Assembly (NCBI RefSeq): GCF_002575655.3
Contig: NC_053040.3
Span: forward strand, 363,380,267-363,444,266
Source: Aegilops tauschii subsp. strangulata
Lineage: Eukaryota > Streptophyta > Magnoliopsida > Poales > Poaceae
Reading direction: 5' to 3'
Length of the DNA: 64,000 nt
The notes under the pieces were generated by a model. The model saw only the letters and a list, made by a program, of their open reading frames with translations, made no database searches and was not told the DNA's origin. Position numbers and translations under genes: made by a program. The first letter of the stretch is position 1, and each line of letters starts with the position of its first letter. Positions 11,481 through 22,971 of this stretch are shown here, in pieces.

Positions 11481-11582
11481 TTTAAAATCAACCCCGCACT
11501 ACCCGGTATCGCTACAATCCTCTCTCTTCCTCTCCGATTCTCCTGTCGTCTACCTCCAACTAGCCTGACCTAAACGTACGCA
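11481..11582 (+). promoter_or_regulatory. Putative core promoter and 5' leader of the 233-codon ORF
   Basis: TATA-like tttaaaat at 11,481-11,488, about 95 bp before the ATG. It is followed by a pyrimidine patch (ctctctcttcctctccg, near 11,520) typical of plant core promoters. Confidence 0.45.
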
Positions 11583-12284
11583 ATGCCGCATCACGATGGT
11601 CTGCCCTTAGTGTTCCAGTTTCCTGAGGAAGACACCCAGCCGGAGTCTCAAGAACATATGGCGCTTTGGGACGAGCTTGAACTGGCCTTGCGGGAAGACG
11701 CCGCGCCTGTCCCCGCTCCCGTTCCGGCTCCCGTCGCCCCGACTGCGCCAGCGCCCATCCCCGTGGCATTGATGGGCTGGGAGCCGCACATTGTCGCCGA
11801 GCTTGATCCCACGGGGTTCCACGAGGTCCCCGCCGACTTTCACGCGCCCGTGCACCTGCCAGCGCATGCTCCTGCGCGTGCACTGACGCGCACGCCCGTG
11901 CCGGTGCCCGTGCACCTGCCAGCGCATGCGCCTGCGCGTGCACTGACGTGTGCGCCCGTGCCGGTGCCCGTGCACACGAATGTCTCCGCCGCGCCATTGA
12001 CAGCGCCTGTCCCTGCGCGGGTGCCAGTGCCCCCCTCAGCGGCATGGATGGCCGCCGTTGACCGCTTCCTTGCACCAACGCCAGTCGCCTCCTCCCGCCA
12101 GTTGACTCGCTCCGAAGTCCAGAACATTTTGGCCTTCCTTGAAGCTAGGCCAACGTCCAGGAGTATGCCAACAACGGCGCAAGACGCCGCCGTCGCCGTC
12201 GGTCAGTGGCCTGACGACACACAGAGCATGGCAGAGGAGCCGCTTCCCACCGCGAGACGCCCCTGCCGCCGCCACGTAATCTAA
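11583..12284 (+). CDS. Intact Pro/Ala/Val-rich hypothetical protein, 233 aa
   Basis: Uninterrupted ORF from ATG to TAA. Function not recognised. The acidic N-terminal 45 residues (MPHHDGLPLVFQFPEED; WDELELALRED) could form an amphipathic helix. Then comes a long Pro/Ala/Val-rich region with a 20-residue tandem repeat (VHLPAHAPARALT..PVPVP, twice plus a partial third). The C-terminal part has an ordered-looking SEVQNILAFLEAR segment and ends in RRPCRRHVI. No signal peptide or membrane span. The frame is intact in a region where almost everything else is decayed, and a TATA-like box and Y-patch lie upstream, so it is a credible single-exon gene. GC-rich low complexity could also keep a frame open by chance. 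Minus-strand ORFs here are shadows. Confidence 0.5.
   Translation: MPHHDGLPLVFQFPEEDTQPESQEHMALWDELELALREDAAPVPAPVPAPVAPTAPAPIPVALMGWEPHIVAELDPTGFHEVPADFHAPVHLPAHAPARALTRTPVPVPVHLPAHAPARALTCAPVPVPVHTNVSAAPLTAPVPARVPVPPSAAWMAAVDRFLAPTPVASSRQLTRSEVQNILAFLEARPTSRSMPTTAQDAAVAVGQWPDDTQSMAEEPLPTARRPCRRHVI
11845..11972 (+). repeat. 60-bp in-frame tandem repeat
   Basis: Two nearly identical 60-bp units plus a partial third, beginning around cccgtgcacctgccagcgc at 11,847 and 11,907. The period is a multiple of three, so the repeat preserves the 233-codon frame. Confidence 0.85.
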
Positions 12285-12689
12285 ATTTTCCATGAAAAAC
12301 GTTCGGATTGCCATGCTTAAAATGTGAACGTTTATCATTTCCGTTTATTTTATATCGATCGTCGTATAATTTAAAGTCGGAGTCAGACTGAACGAAATGT
12401 ATGGTTTGATCGATTGAATGTTCTGCTAGAGCCGTATCAAATTAAATATAAAACGTCATTAAGCCACATGTATTCCTTGTCATCCAACGACCTAGACTGC
12501 TTCAATGTTGAGCGCTCAACACGTTTAGCGTGCAGTTAATTTCATGCCAAAAATAGTGCTAATCACATGACAACACGCAAATAATATCCTAGTAGTTAAT
12601 ATCCGCATGCACTTAATATACTTCCAAATTAATGTGCATTGCACGTACACACTGACTAGTGCTGCTCGTACGTGAAACTGGTGCCGTGA

Positions 12690-13130
12690 CTTGTGAACGC
12701 GTCCAGATATGGTCAACGGCAACATCGCCCGCGAGTTCTTCCTGTTTGCCCGTGCGTCTAAACGCAGAAGGGGAGGAGAGAGAGAGAGAGAGCACACATG
12801 GAACCCACCAGTAAGTGAAGGCGAATAGTACTAAAAATAATATTACATGTTATCCATTAATTAGGCTGTGGTAATATAAAAACATTATGTGAACAAAGGG
12901 GGTACAACAAACATTGCTATTCTACGTATGTTGCCTATTGACGTGCGGCTTGAAGGCCCGGTCGCATGTTCGATCCTCGTCCTTTATTTTTTAATTTGTA
13001 TATGGGTCCAAATTTGTTTCATGACATGTGGGCCCCTCGGTGTGTTGTTTGTAGCACTTTAATTTGTGGGTCGAAATTTGTTCCATTCCAAGTGGACTAT
13101 CGGTGTGTAGTTTTGTAGCTTATTTATAAT
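12690..13130. repeat. Dispersed repeat, copy 2, with GA microsatellite
   Basis: Contains (GA)n at about 12,776-12,792, then 'cccaccagtaagtga' and 'ggtccaaatttg' blocks shared with 8,390-8,730. The sequence between it and the 233-codon ORF (12,285-12,690) is AT-rich, with nothing recognised. Confidence 0.35.
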
Positions 13131-13149
13131 AATTAAAGAGAACAACATA

Positions 13150-13724
13150 GTTTTTTCAATAATACCATGGTGCGACGTTGAAGGCGAGAAAGGACATGCG
13201 AGAGAGCGATGACCGAGCCAGAGGGAAATCAACTAGGGGAGTTGCGTGGGTTGCAACGGTGTTTGGAGTAGTTGTGGGCCGAATGTTACGAAAATATAAT
13301 CTAAACCGATCGGAATAAATGCCTACACAAATTAATCCAAGGTTGGAGTGCCCCTCGCAATGTAAATAGCTCCGGCTTTGCGAGGGATGGAGAGGTAGTA
13401 GCTTCAACGCGTGGAAGATACGGTGTGAGAAAGCGAGGTCAATCGAGAGACATATACATAGGGAGACAAAGTGAGTGTGGTCCGACATTCATTGAACAAA
13501 TATATATGCTCTGGAGAGATATTGTCCGATTGAGCTTTTTGGCAAGGGTGAGGGCTGTAAGATAGAGCTTGAGAGATGATCCAGTCACAGACGTGTAGAT
13601 ATATTTTGTGCGTGGGAGGAAGCAAGGTCAACCGATCACATAGGGTCGCCGTGCGATCGAAAGAGTGAGACGGGTTGGAAAGAGTGACCTAGATAGACGA
13701 TGTGCGTGAGAGAGTATACAATGT
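13150..13724. other. Low-complexity spacer, CT-rich on the minus strand
   Basis: The minus strand reads as runs of ctctctc/cacac, similar in style to 32.6-33.6 kb on the plus strand. It ends abruptly where gypsy RT begins. ORFs here are low-complexity artefacts. Confidence 0.35.
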
Positions 13725-16120
13725 GAAAGGCATGGTGTTAAAACAGAAGGGGCCGTATGGGGTGATAAATGCCGTTGCGGCTTGATCGGACTCCGCCATC
13801 TTGATTTGATGGTATCCGGAGTATGTGTCGAGGAAACACAATGAGTCGTGTCCTGCAGTAGCGTCGATAATTTGGTCGATGCGGGGGAGGGGGAAGGGAT
13901 CCTTGGGGCAAGCCTTGTTAAGGTCCTTGAAATCGACACATAGGCGCCAGGATTTATCCTTCTTTGGTACCATCACCAGGTTTGCTAGCCAGTTCGGATG
14001 TTTTATTTCTCTAATGAATTCGGCCTCCAGTAAATTGGCTAGCTCCTCTCCCATGGCTTGTCGCTTAGGTTCAGAGAAACGCCGAAGAGTCTGCTTGACC
14101 GGCTTGAACCCCTTTAGAATGTTAAGGCTATGCTCGGCCAACTTGCATGGGATTCCTGGCATGTCTGAAGGATGCCAGGCAAATATGTCTCAATTCTCGC
14201 GCAAGAACTCCCGTAGTGCGGCGTCTACTATGGGGTTTAACTGTGCCCCGATGGATGCTGTTTTTGTAGGGTCCGTTGGGTGGACTTGGAATTTGACTAT
14301 TTCATCCGCTGGTTTAAAAGAGGTGGACTTGGATCTTTTGTCAAGTATCACGTCGTCCCTGTCCACTGTGGAGCGCAACACAGTTAATTACTCGGCCGCG
14401 AAGGCTTTGGATAACGCCTCGAGGGCCAGTGCGGCTGTTATATTTTCGGCGCGGAGTGCTATGTCCGGATCACTAGTTAGAGTGATGATTCCATTGGGCC
14501 CCGGCATTTTGAGCTTCATGTACCCGTAATGGGGTATAGCTTGGAAGATCGTGAATACCTCCCGCCCTAGAAGGGCGTGGTATCCGCTATTGAACGGGGC
14601 CACTTGGAATGTGATTTCTTCAGACCTATAATTCTCCGGCGTGCCGAATACCACATCTAGTGTGATTTTCCCAGCACATCGTGCCTCCCGACTAGGGATG
14701 ATTCCTCTGAAGGTCGTGCTGCTTTGCTCAATGCGGCTTCTGTCTATTTCCATTTTCAAAGAGTCTCCTCATAGATGAGGTTTAATCCGCTGCCGCCGTC
14801 CATGAGCACTTTAGTAAGCCGGAAGCCGTCCACAATTGGACTAAGGATCAAGGCGGCTGGTGCTCGGGCTGTTCGGAATTTAGGTTCGTCACTGGCGTTG
14901 AAGGTAATAGCCGTATCTCTCCATGGATTTATTGCTGCCACGTGGCAGACTTCGGCAAGGCTGCAGAGTGCTCGCTTACGCCTTTTATTTGAGGCGAAGG
15001 TCTCCAAGACTGTCAATACTGTATTGTTGTTCTCCACGGGATGGTGCTCTGCGGTATTGTTGATGAGGAGATCCTCACCGCTCTTGGCCACCTGCCGGAG
15101 TACCCAACATGCTCTAAGGCTATGTGTTGGCATGGTATCCGCTCTACTGTGAATTTTGCATGGCCCATTAAGCCATCCCTCCAATACGGTTCCACGCCCT
15201 GTAGTGGGCTTTTGCTTCTTTGTAATTGGGTCGGGCGACTTACGAGAGTGCACCCTTTTAGTTCGGACTGGGGGTTTTGTCAGAGCCGGAGGATCCCAAA
15301 ATTTTGTTTAGGTTTTCCAGGCGCTTTCCATCGCATAGTACTTCCGTACTATGACCGCCAAGTCAGCGAAGTGTTCTATGTCACGGCGACTTATGGCGTT
15401 GAGGATTCCCTTGTCTGTGCAATTATTGCAAAAGAATGAAATTGCGTCTTCCCCGCGACAGTCCTTGACCTTGTTCATTACAAGGAGGAACCTGACCTAA
15501 TAGTGGTGTACTGTCTCTTGGGGCTCTTGTCTAATGTGGGAAAGATCACTTATATCTGGGTGGGTGGGTAGATTTAGGTCCGAACCCTGACCCGATCTGA
15601 GACCCAGGGGCGGAGGAGTTTCCGATCTTGGAAGTTCGGGCTCCAGGATGTTGCCCAATAGGTCTGGCCCGCTACCTGATTCTAGGTTCAAGGTTTGGGC
15701 CATGTCCTCCCATAGACGGGTATCCGGCTCGGAGAGCTCGGGAATCCGGACATAGTTTGTCCTCAAGATAGAGGAAGAATCGCCGCATTGCTCCTCCACC
15801 ACCGCTATCTGATGGGTGACTGGCGGGGAGTTAATCTCCCTTTGGTTAGGTTTAAGCCCGATCTGATCATAGTCCGTAGCGACTCCCAAGGCGGCGATGT
15901 GATCCAAGAGCTCGTTCAAGGAAGAGAGCTCCATTGGATCCAACTGCTCGGCGAATTCCGAGCCGACGTGGAGGCTGTTTTCAATGACCCGAGAAGTAAT
16001 CGTCGGCGTAGCGGCCGAACAGGCGGTCATGACGAAACCGCCTAGTCGGAGAGTTTGGCCTACAGCCAGGGCTCCCCCAGAAGTGATGTTGTCCTTGACA
16101 ACAAGACGAGCCATCAAGCC
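13725..16120 (-). pseudogene. gag-protease-RT of the Tat-type gypsy (element 2)
   Basis: Collinear gag-pol on the minus strand. The gag leader begins near 16,117. The core continues through stop codons (TAG at 15,497-15,499 and TAA at 15,308-15,310) in an otherwise readable frame. Protease lies at about 14,760-14,860 with DGGSGLNLIY (this lineage's active-site form). The PR-RT linker contains LLGREVFTIFQ and KMPGPNGIIT. RT starts near 14,190 after a TGA and keeps PVKQTLRRFSEPK, WRLCVDFKDLNKACPKD, PLPRIDQIID and FLDTYSGYHQIKM. It is cut before the catalytic FxDD box. RNase H and integrase are absent. It copied element RNA; now non-functional. Confidence 0.85.
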
Positions 16121-16161
16121 TTATGATGACGACACAGTGGAACTCTCAATGAAAGCACCAA

Positions 16162-16631
16162 TGTCGGTGTCAAAACCGGCGGATCTCGGGTAGGGGGTCC
16201 CGAACTGTGCGTCTAAGGCGGATGGTAACAGGACGCAGGGGACACGATGTTTACCCAGGTTCGGGCCCTCTCGATGGAGGTAATACCCTACTTCCTGCTT
16301 GATTGATCTTGATGATATGAGTATTACAAGAGTTGATCTACCACGAGATCGTAGAGGCTAAACCCTAGAAGCTAGCCTATGGTATGATTGTTCTTGTCCT
16401 ACGGACTAAACCGTCCGGTTTATATAGACACCAGAGGGGGCTAGGGTTACACAGAGTCGGTTACAAGGGAGGAGATCTACATATCCGTATTTCCAAGCTT
16501 GCCTTCCACGCCAAGGAGAGTCCCATCCGAACACGGGTCGAAGTCTTCAATCTTGTATCTTCATAGTCCAACAGTCCGGCCAAAGGATATAGTCCGGCTG
16601 TCCGAGGACCCCCTAATCCAGGAATCCCTCA
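16162..16631 (-). repeat. 5' LTR of element 2, 470 bp
   Basis: On the minus strand it begins TGAGG and ends GACACCGACA. It is followed inward by TTGGTGCTTTCATTGAGAG, used as primer-binding site. A TATATAAACC box lies near 16,423. Closely matches the two LTRs of element 1. Confidence 0.9.
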
Positions 16632-17795
16632 GTGAGCTTGATCATCGAGGACCTGAGACCGTGGTGGGAGGCGGGCTGCTTCGCCACCACTGTGGCTTTT
16701 TAGTTGGCTTGCAGGTGATGCCTGTCTGCGTTGGGCTTGTCACTGGCTCGGCCAGTGCCCTGACTAGCTATTTGGCTTCTAGTGCTCCTGGGATAGTGGT
16801 TCATGTAAAAAAATATCTTTCCTTATCTAAATAAAGACCGGCTTCGGCCTTTCAAATACAAGCTAGACACCATATGCACCATGCAACCACATATGACACC
16901 GCGAAGTTAAATCAAGCACCTGGGATGGTGGTTCATGGTGAGCAAGATCATCACCTCCAGAGCTATGTTTACGGTATCCATCTATTGAACATGTAACCTT
17001 TAAAGTGCTGAGACGTGTCTTGCCTGCCCGCGAAGAAAGCAGGAGCGACTTCTCTCTTTTATTTCGTGCTTCTGCCAACAGTTTGGCAGAGTTTGAAATA
17101 CCCATGCATAAAAAACCAATAGTGAGAGTATGGGTGAAGTGTGTGCAGAACTAGTGCACTGTAAAAGTAGCAGATAGCAGGTGGCTGAAAAATAAATGAC
17201 AGGAGACATATGATAGGTCTACTACATTGCATGGCAAAAAAAATTAGATTCTACTCTGTATGATTTTGTAATATATGAGCACAAGGATGGCTGGGAAATG
17301 CAGGTACTCCTCCAGCACACCACCACATGTGGTCCTATCAAAATAACAGTCGACTGAAAATAAATAGGTCATTCGATTTTTGATGGACCGTCCGATCTAC
17401 AAGGAATGGGCAGATGGCCTTCGACTACCTCCCGCCAGTCACTATTGACGATCTTTCTCGAACCACCAGCGACCACCGGCCCAGACCCCTGCCTCTGCCG
17501 ACCCGCCCTCCCCTCGACCTCACACAACCGCCGTGCTTGGCAGCGCCCCCCGGCCATCCCTCTAAGCCCGGTTGACCACCAGATCGGGCGCCAGCAGCTC
17601 CTAGGCCCCACACACCCCTAAGATAAACACCGAGGCGCTGCTTCCCCGGCGTAATAGGCGGACTAGCACCTGTTACGCTGGGGAATGCTTCCTTTAATTG
17701 GGAATCAACTGACTAGGATTTCAAATCCAGGGGGCGACGGACCTCTTGCTAAGGTGAAATAGTATATGAGGAGAAACCTTATGCATCGCAAGTTA
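16632..17795. other. Spacer between the two related gypsy elements
   Basis: No recognisable gene. GC-rich ORFs at 17,369-17,621 lie on both strands without domains. This is the pre-insertion host sequence of element 1; it ends in the CTAGG target copy. Confidence 0.4.
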
Positions 17796-17800
17796 CTAGG

Positions 17801-18270
17801 TGTCGGTGTCAAAACCGGCGGATCTCGGGTAGGGGGTCCCGAACTGTGCGTCTAAGGCGGATAGTAACAGGAGGCGGGGGACATGATGTTTACCCAGGTT
17901 TGGGCCCTCTCGATGGAGGTAATACCCTACTTCCTGCTTGATTGATCTTGATGATATGAGTATTACAAGAGTTGATCTACCATGAGATCGTAGAGGCTAA
18001 ACCCTTGAAGCTAGCCTATGGTATGATTGTTCTTGTTCTACGGACTAAACCCTTCGGTTTATATAGACACCGGAGGGGGCTAGGGTTACACAGAGTCGGT
18101 TACAAAGGAGGAGATCCACATATCCGTATTGCCAAGCTTGCCTTCCACACCAAGGAGAGTCCCATCCGGACACGGGTCGAAGTCTTCAATCTTGTATCTT
18201 CATAGTCCAACAGTCCGGCCAAAGGATATAGTCCGGTTGTCCGAGGACCCCCTAATCCAGGACTCCCTCA
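17801..18270 (-). repeat. 3' LTR of element 1
   Basis: 470 bp; on the plus strand it runs TGTCGGTGTC to GACTCCCTCA. It matches the right LTR except for scattered substitutions and the 12-bp deletion in the right copy. TSD CTAGG lies immediately left. Confidence 0.92.
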
Positions 18271-18814
18271 ATAGCCCCTGAACCAGGCTTCAATGACGAT
18301 GAGTTCGGCCCGCAGATTGTCTTCGGCATTGCAAGGCGGGTTCCTCCTCCGAATACTCCATAGAAGATTTTGAACACAAGGATAGTGTCCGGCTCTGCAA
18401 AACAAATTCCACATACCACCGTAGAGAGAATAATATTTCCACAAATCTAATCTGCTAACAGCTTTTCATAACGTGACGTACTGCCGTGGTCTGGTCATGA
18501 CGAACCGTTTTTCCGAGCCTTCCACTACACGTGTTGCGAGGCGGTTTTATTGGCACGTCCTGTCGAAGCAGAGATCGTGTCCCTTTTTTCACGGGATTCT
18601 CATCAATACGGGCGTGGGTAACCCCATCGTGCCTACTGGTATGACTCCTTGATTTTAGGCAAGTTCCAAACGGCCACGCGGAGGACGCTTGATATTCACC
18701 CTCTTTATAAAGGGGGCAAGGCCTGTCCTTTTCTTCTCGCGCTCGATCCTTCCCTTCCCCCCACCTTGAATTCCAACACTCAAGGCTCAGGCTAAGCACT
18801 TCGGACCTTCAATC

Positions 18815-21795
18815 ATGTCCGGATCCGCCCTTCAAGGCCGGTGGATGGCCTCCTCTGTCACAGAGGAGGACATCAAGAAGCTAAGAGAAGCCAGGTATCT
18901 GACCGCCAAAATCTTGCACAGGTTGCCTGCTCAAGGGCAGGTCATTCCCACTCCCGAACCCAACAAGAGTGTCGTATTTATTTCCCACTTCCTCCGAGGG
19001 CTAGGCTTTAGTCTTGATCCCTTTGTCAGAGGGCTTATGTTCTACTACGGGCTCGATTTCCATGATCTGGCTCCGGATTCCATCCTTCACATCTCGTCGT
19101 TCATCGTCGTGTGTGAAGCCTTCCTCTGCATCACCCCGCACTTTGGCTTATGTCTCAAGACCTTCAATGTGAAGCCGAAGATGATTGGGGGGCGACATGC
19201 AGAGTGCGGAGCCGCCATAATAAACAAAGGCGCAGATGCTCCATGGCCAAAGGGTTCCTTCCCAGATACATCGAAGTTATGGCAGCGGGAGTGGTTTTAC
19301 ATCACAGCTCCCCAAGGTACTAAGTGGGTAGCCGCCCCTGCCTTCCGCTCGGCCCCCCCGCCACAACTGGCGTCATGGGTCAACAAGGGGCTGGACTGGG
19401 GGCCAGTAAATGATGTGCCGACATTGCAGAGTCGCATCCGAGATCTCCTCGAGAGAGATGTCAGCCTTATCAAGCTAATGCAAGTCATGCTAGTTCGTCG
19501 AGTCCTGCCTTGCAAACGTCGACCTCTCCGTATGTGGGAGTTCAACCTGGAAGGACCGTGAACTATTCGGCAATTCTTCGGCATGACGCATGAAGAGATG
19601 TATGAATTGTTCTTCGGATCACAAATAAAGTGTCTGGACACCACCGAGGATGCGGGTCTGAGCTGCAATTGTCCAGATACCCAAGTAAGTAATTCTTTGG
19701 CCGAACATGCTGTTTCTTTATGTGTCACGACATCATTCTGAAAAGTCGCGCTTTCACCAGGACTGGATAAAAAAGGCGAAGATGATCAGGTCTTCGCCCC
19801 CCCTTCCCGAAGGCTCATCGGATCCTGTGCTGGCCAGGATGCTTGAGCTTGCGCCTTATCAAGCGCCATCAGGGGAGGATAAAGGGAGGAACAAAGAAGC
19901 CGAAAGCGAGCCTCACTCATTATTCATCCAAACCGGGGGAATTAGTGCCTCTGCGAAGGAGGATAACCGGGGAGAAGAATCTAAAATTCCCTCTCCCCAA
20001 GGAAGGAAGAGGGCCGCCTCTGAAGACTTGGAAACAATGGTTTCCAAACAAGTGAAGAAACCTTTGTTAGGGGGCCCTACCCCGGAGGGCATCCTTACCG
20101 CACAGTACCCGCAAGGGGACCAGCCCTCCACCGAGCTGTAAGTAAACAAAAGTACTTCATAGTAAATATACTCTGCTTTATTTTTGAGAACAATAACCGA
20201 GACGTATGTCTTGTAGTTCGGATCATAGCCCTTCTCGACAGAGTTCGTCTTCAGGGGATCTTCTTCCGGAGATGATGGAGAGCGAAACGCCTCCCCGCCT
20301 CGTGAAGCGGATGACCCTGAGGTGTCATCATGGAGGATTTCTCCTGATCCGCCAAGGCCAGAGGGTAACCCTTCGGCCACCCGAAGTCTAGAGTATTCGG
20401 CTCCTAAGGAGAGGAACAGAAAGAGTCCGGGACTGTCCGGTGCACGACCAGACGCACTGATGAATCTTCTGGAGCAAGCGGCTATCTCAGAAGCGCATCG
20501 TACGCTAATGGGTACAGTGGTTGAGAGGATTTCATCCGCCAAAAGCAGGTTGCATGAAGCTTTTATGAGCCTGCTGAGAGGCTTTGAGGTACGCAAAGTA
20601 ATATTTTTTTGACGGTACCGCACACGCTAGGTGTGCCCTATGCAGATAGTAGCCCCTGAGACTCTGGTTGCTGTCAAAAAATACGGCAAATAGAGGATCA
20701 TAGTCCCAGGTAATAACCGTGTTGCTTTCATGTGCAGGCGGCTGAGGGTCCGGTGGCTAGCCGGACTGGTGAGTTTGCCGAACTGAAGCGGCAACTTGAT
20801 GTGGCAGATGCCGACATCGTGCTTGTAAACAAGCGGCTTGACGAGGCACAGGGTATGTATTCTCCTATGATCAACGCATATTAAGAGGAGCATGATGCTA
20901 GTATATAGAATATGCTGTGACTGCAGATGGAGCTGTCGCCGTGGAGACCCTTCGGGCGGAACTTGCTCGAGCCAAGGAACATGCCAGGAAGAGTGATGCG
21001 GCCGCCCTAAAGGCGGTCGAAGAGCTAAGAGCCGAACAGGCTGCGCATTGCCAGAGCAAAGAGAAAATAGCCAAGATGGCTGTTGAGCTGAAAGATGCCG
21101 CCGACTGTTATGAGCTTCTTGAAAAGGAAAGCAAAACGAAGATGGCGGACCTGGAGAAAGCCACGGTAGCAGCCAAGGAAGCCCACTCTAAAATCAGAGC
21201 GACGAAGGAGGAGCTACATTAAGCCGGAGATATCGCGGCAGGGAAGCCCTTTTTGCTGCGGACGAAGTTCGGAGATCCTAAGTATGCCCTTCTGGATCAA
21301 TTATGGAGTTCGGCAGACGCGTACGTGGATTTGGCAGCAAGTGCTGCTGATACGACCAAGTTTTTTGAAGATAAAAAAGATCACGAAGTGGAAAAGTTGT
21401 TCTGGTCGCAGTTCGATGCTCCGGCGTGTCCGCTGCTGTTAAATGAGCAAATGGCCGAGTGGGCCGAGCTCCATAGGTTGTCCGGGCTTTTCATGAGGTC
21501 TGTTGTGGATCATCTTTGGCCGGAAGGACCAAGGCTGAATAGTTATTTTGGCTTAGTGCAACGATTGCTTGGTGCTGTGCCGCATATCGACGCTGTGAAG
21601 AGGTCTGCGTGCATAGAGGGTGCGCGGATGGCTCTTGCCCGTGTCAAGACATACTGGGCAGAGATGGAGGCCACCGCTATTGCAACCCAGAGTTCGGCCG
21701 TAGGCCAGATATCGGCCGAGCACTATTTTGAAAAAGTCTTAGAAGGCGCTCGTGTGATAGAGGCTCAGTGCTCGAAGAGTATCATGTTCTATTGA
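18815..21795 (+). pseudogene. Antisense extra ORF of element 1 (PF04195-like), spliced
   Basis: Runs opposite to gag. Predicted exons: 18,815-19,684; 19,761-20,137; 20,217-20,588; 20,738-20,852; 20,926-21,795, with mostly canonical GT/AG ends. Exon 1 matches the 'putative gypsy-type transposon' domain (PF04195/Transposase_28), e.g. FISHFLRGLGFSLDPFVRGL and HISSFIVVCEAFLCI. The middle is charged and Ser-rich; the last exons form a coiled coil (ELARAKEHARKSD) and a conserved tail (KLFWSQF, LLLNEQMAEWAELHR, YFGLVQRLL). Two stops interrupt it: TGA at about 19,559 (in place of Arg, CGA) and TAA at about 21,220 (in place of Gln, CAA), plus a frame change in exon 3. Antisense extra ORFs are known in Tat-lineage elements; their role is unknown. 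Confidence 0.75.
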
Positions 21796-22971
21796 CATGT
21801 ATCCCAATTGTAAGAACAATGTTATTTGAATTATAAAGGCGGTGTTTATACTTTTGCCTGAAAGTATTATTATGCCTCCTGTGCGGTCGTTTATGTATGT
21901 ATATATATACTGAAATTTTGCAGTCGTCGGCTTCAGCCCCCACGCAAAAGCGCGTCTTCACACTTGATCCAGCGTCTTGGTCCATTAAGGAGGTGGTAGC
22001 ACAGCGAATGAGGCAATCGGACTATATTGCTTTAACACTTTCACTTAACCATAGGAGTTTGACAGTGGGGCTACTATATAGCCCCTGGTATTTCCGCGGC
22101 TATCCAAATACGGTGCGCGTACATATGTGACCGGGAAAACTGGCCCTTCGTTAATGCGGCGGAATCCTGAAGATTCTGCTAAGTCATCGAGTGGTTGACC
22201 AGTCTCGTGCTTTATCATGACAGTCAGTTTTCGGCTTTCTCTACCGAGGTGCTCATCCGGATGAACCAGGGCACAATCGCAGTAGTTCTCCCGGTGCCAC
22301 CTTAGCCGATAGAGCGTAATGTAAGGTAGCAAAACGCGGGAGCCGGGCAAACTCAACATTTGACCAAAGACATGATTCGGAGCTGATGCATATAAGGCCA
22401 AACTCGCGACGCCGAACACTCCCTAAGGATTCGGTCTTTACAACATATCCCAGGCTGAGTAACGCCCTTGATAATGAACCCCGAGTGTCCAGGTACGTGC
22501 ATTATTCTGACGTGGCGAAATGCCAATAACGTCAGCATCCTTCTCGGTTATACTGAGTATCCAGAGGATGTGAAGCAACAAGAGACAGTAAAAAAGGTTT
22601 ACGCAGGGTCTTAATCTAAAAAGAAACCTTTGAGCGGGGCCCTGCTGCACGTCTGCGCCTGTGTCTCCGTTGTGCCGTATCCTGGAAGGGTGTAGCACGA
22701 TTATCATCTGCAAAAGAGAAGAACTTAGGTGAAAGTTGTCGTGCGAAAAATTGGTTATTCTTAATGAACCATTAAAATTCAAGATAAGTAAGGTCGAGCT
22801 GAACTATAGTCCTTTGTACATGCGGGAAGCCCCTGGTACCGCCTATGGGGGTATATCCATCAAACCAATCTCAGGTTTATCTAAGCTGTTACAGCTAGTG
22901 ATGCAACGGACTCGTCTAGCCGTGTCCGCGGTCTTGACGACTGATCATTTATTCTGGTTGGAGGGGCCGTT
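21796..22971. other. Noncoding internal region of element 1
   Basis: Sequence between the antisense ORF and the end of gag-protease. No domain is seen on either strand. In an autonomous relative this is roughly where pol would lie. Confidence 0.55.

Larger units (their letters stand above)
13725..16631 (-). mobile_element. Truncated Tat-type Ty3/gypsy element (element 2)
   Basis: Minus-strand element with 5' LTR (16,162-16,631), gag, protease and the first part of reverse transcriptase. It stops abruptly near 13,725, where RT is cut after FCFNTMPF. The rest of pol and the 3' LTR are absent from the flank. The LTR is closely related to those of element 1, so the two belong to one family. The missing end prevents a target-duplication test. 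Confidence 0.85.

Noticed and set aside
16640..16860. Possible LINE 3' end ('aaataaagaccggcttcggcc')
   Set aside because: No upstream RT frame and no poly-A or target duplication could be found.
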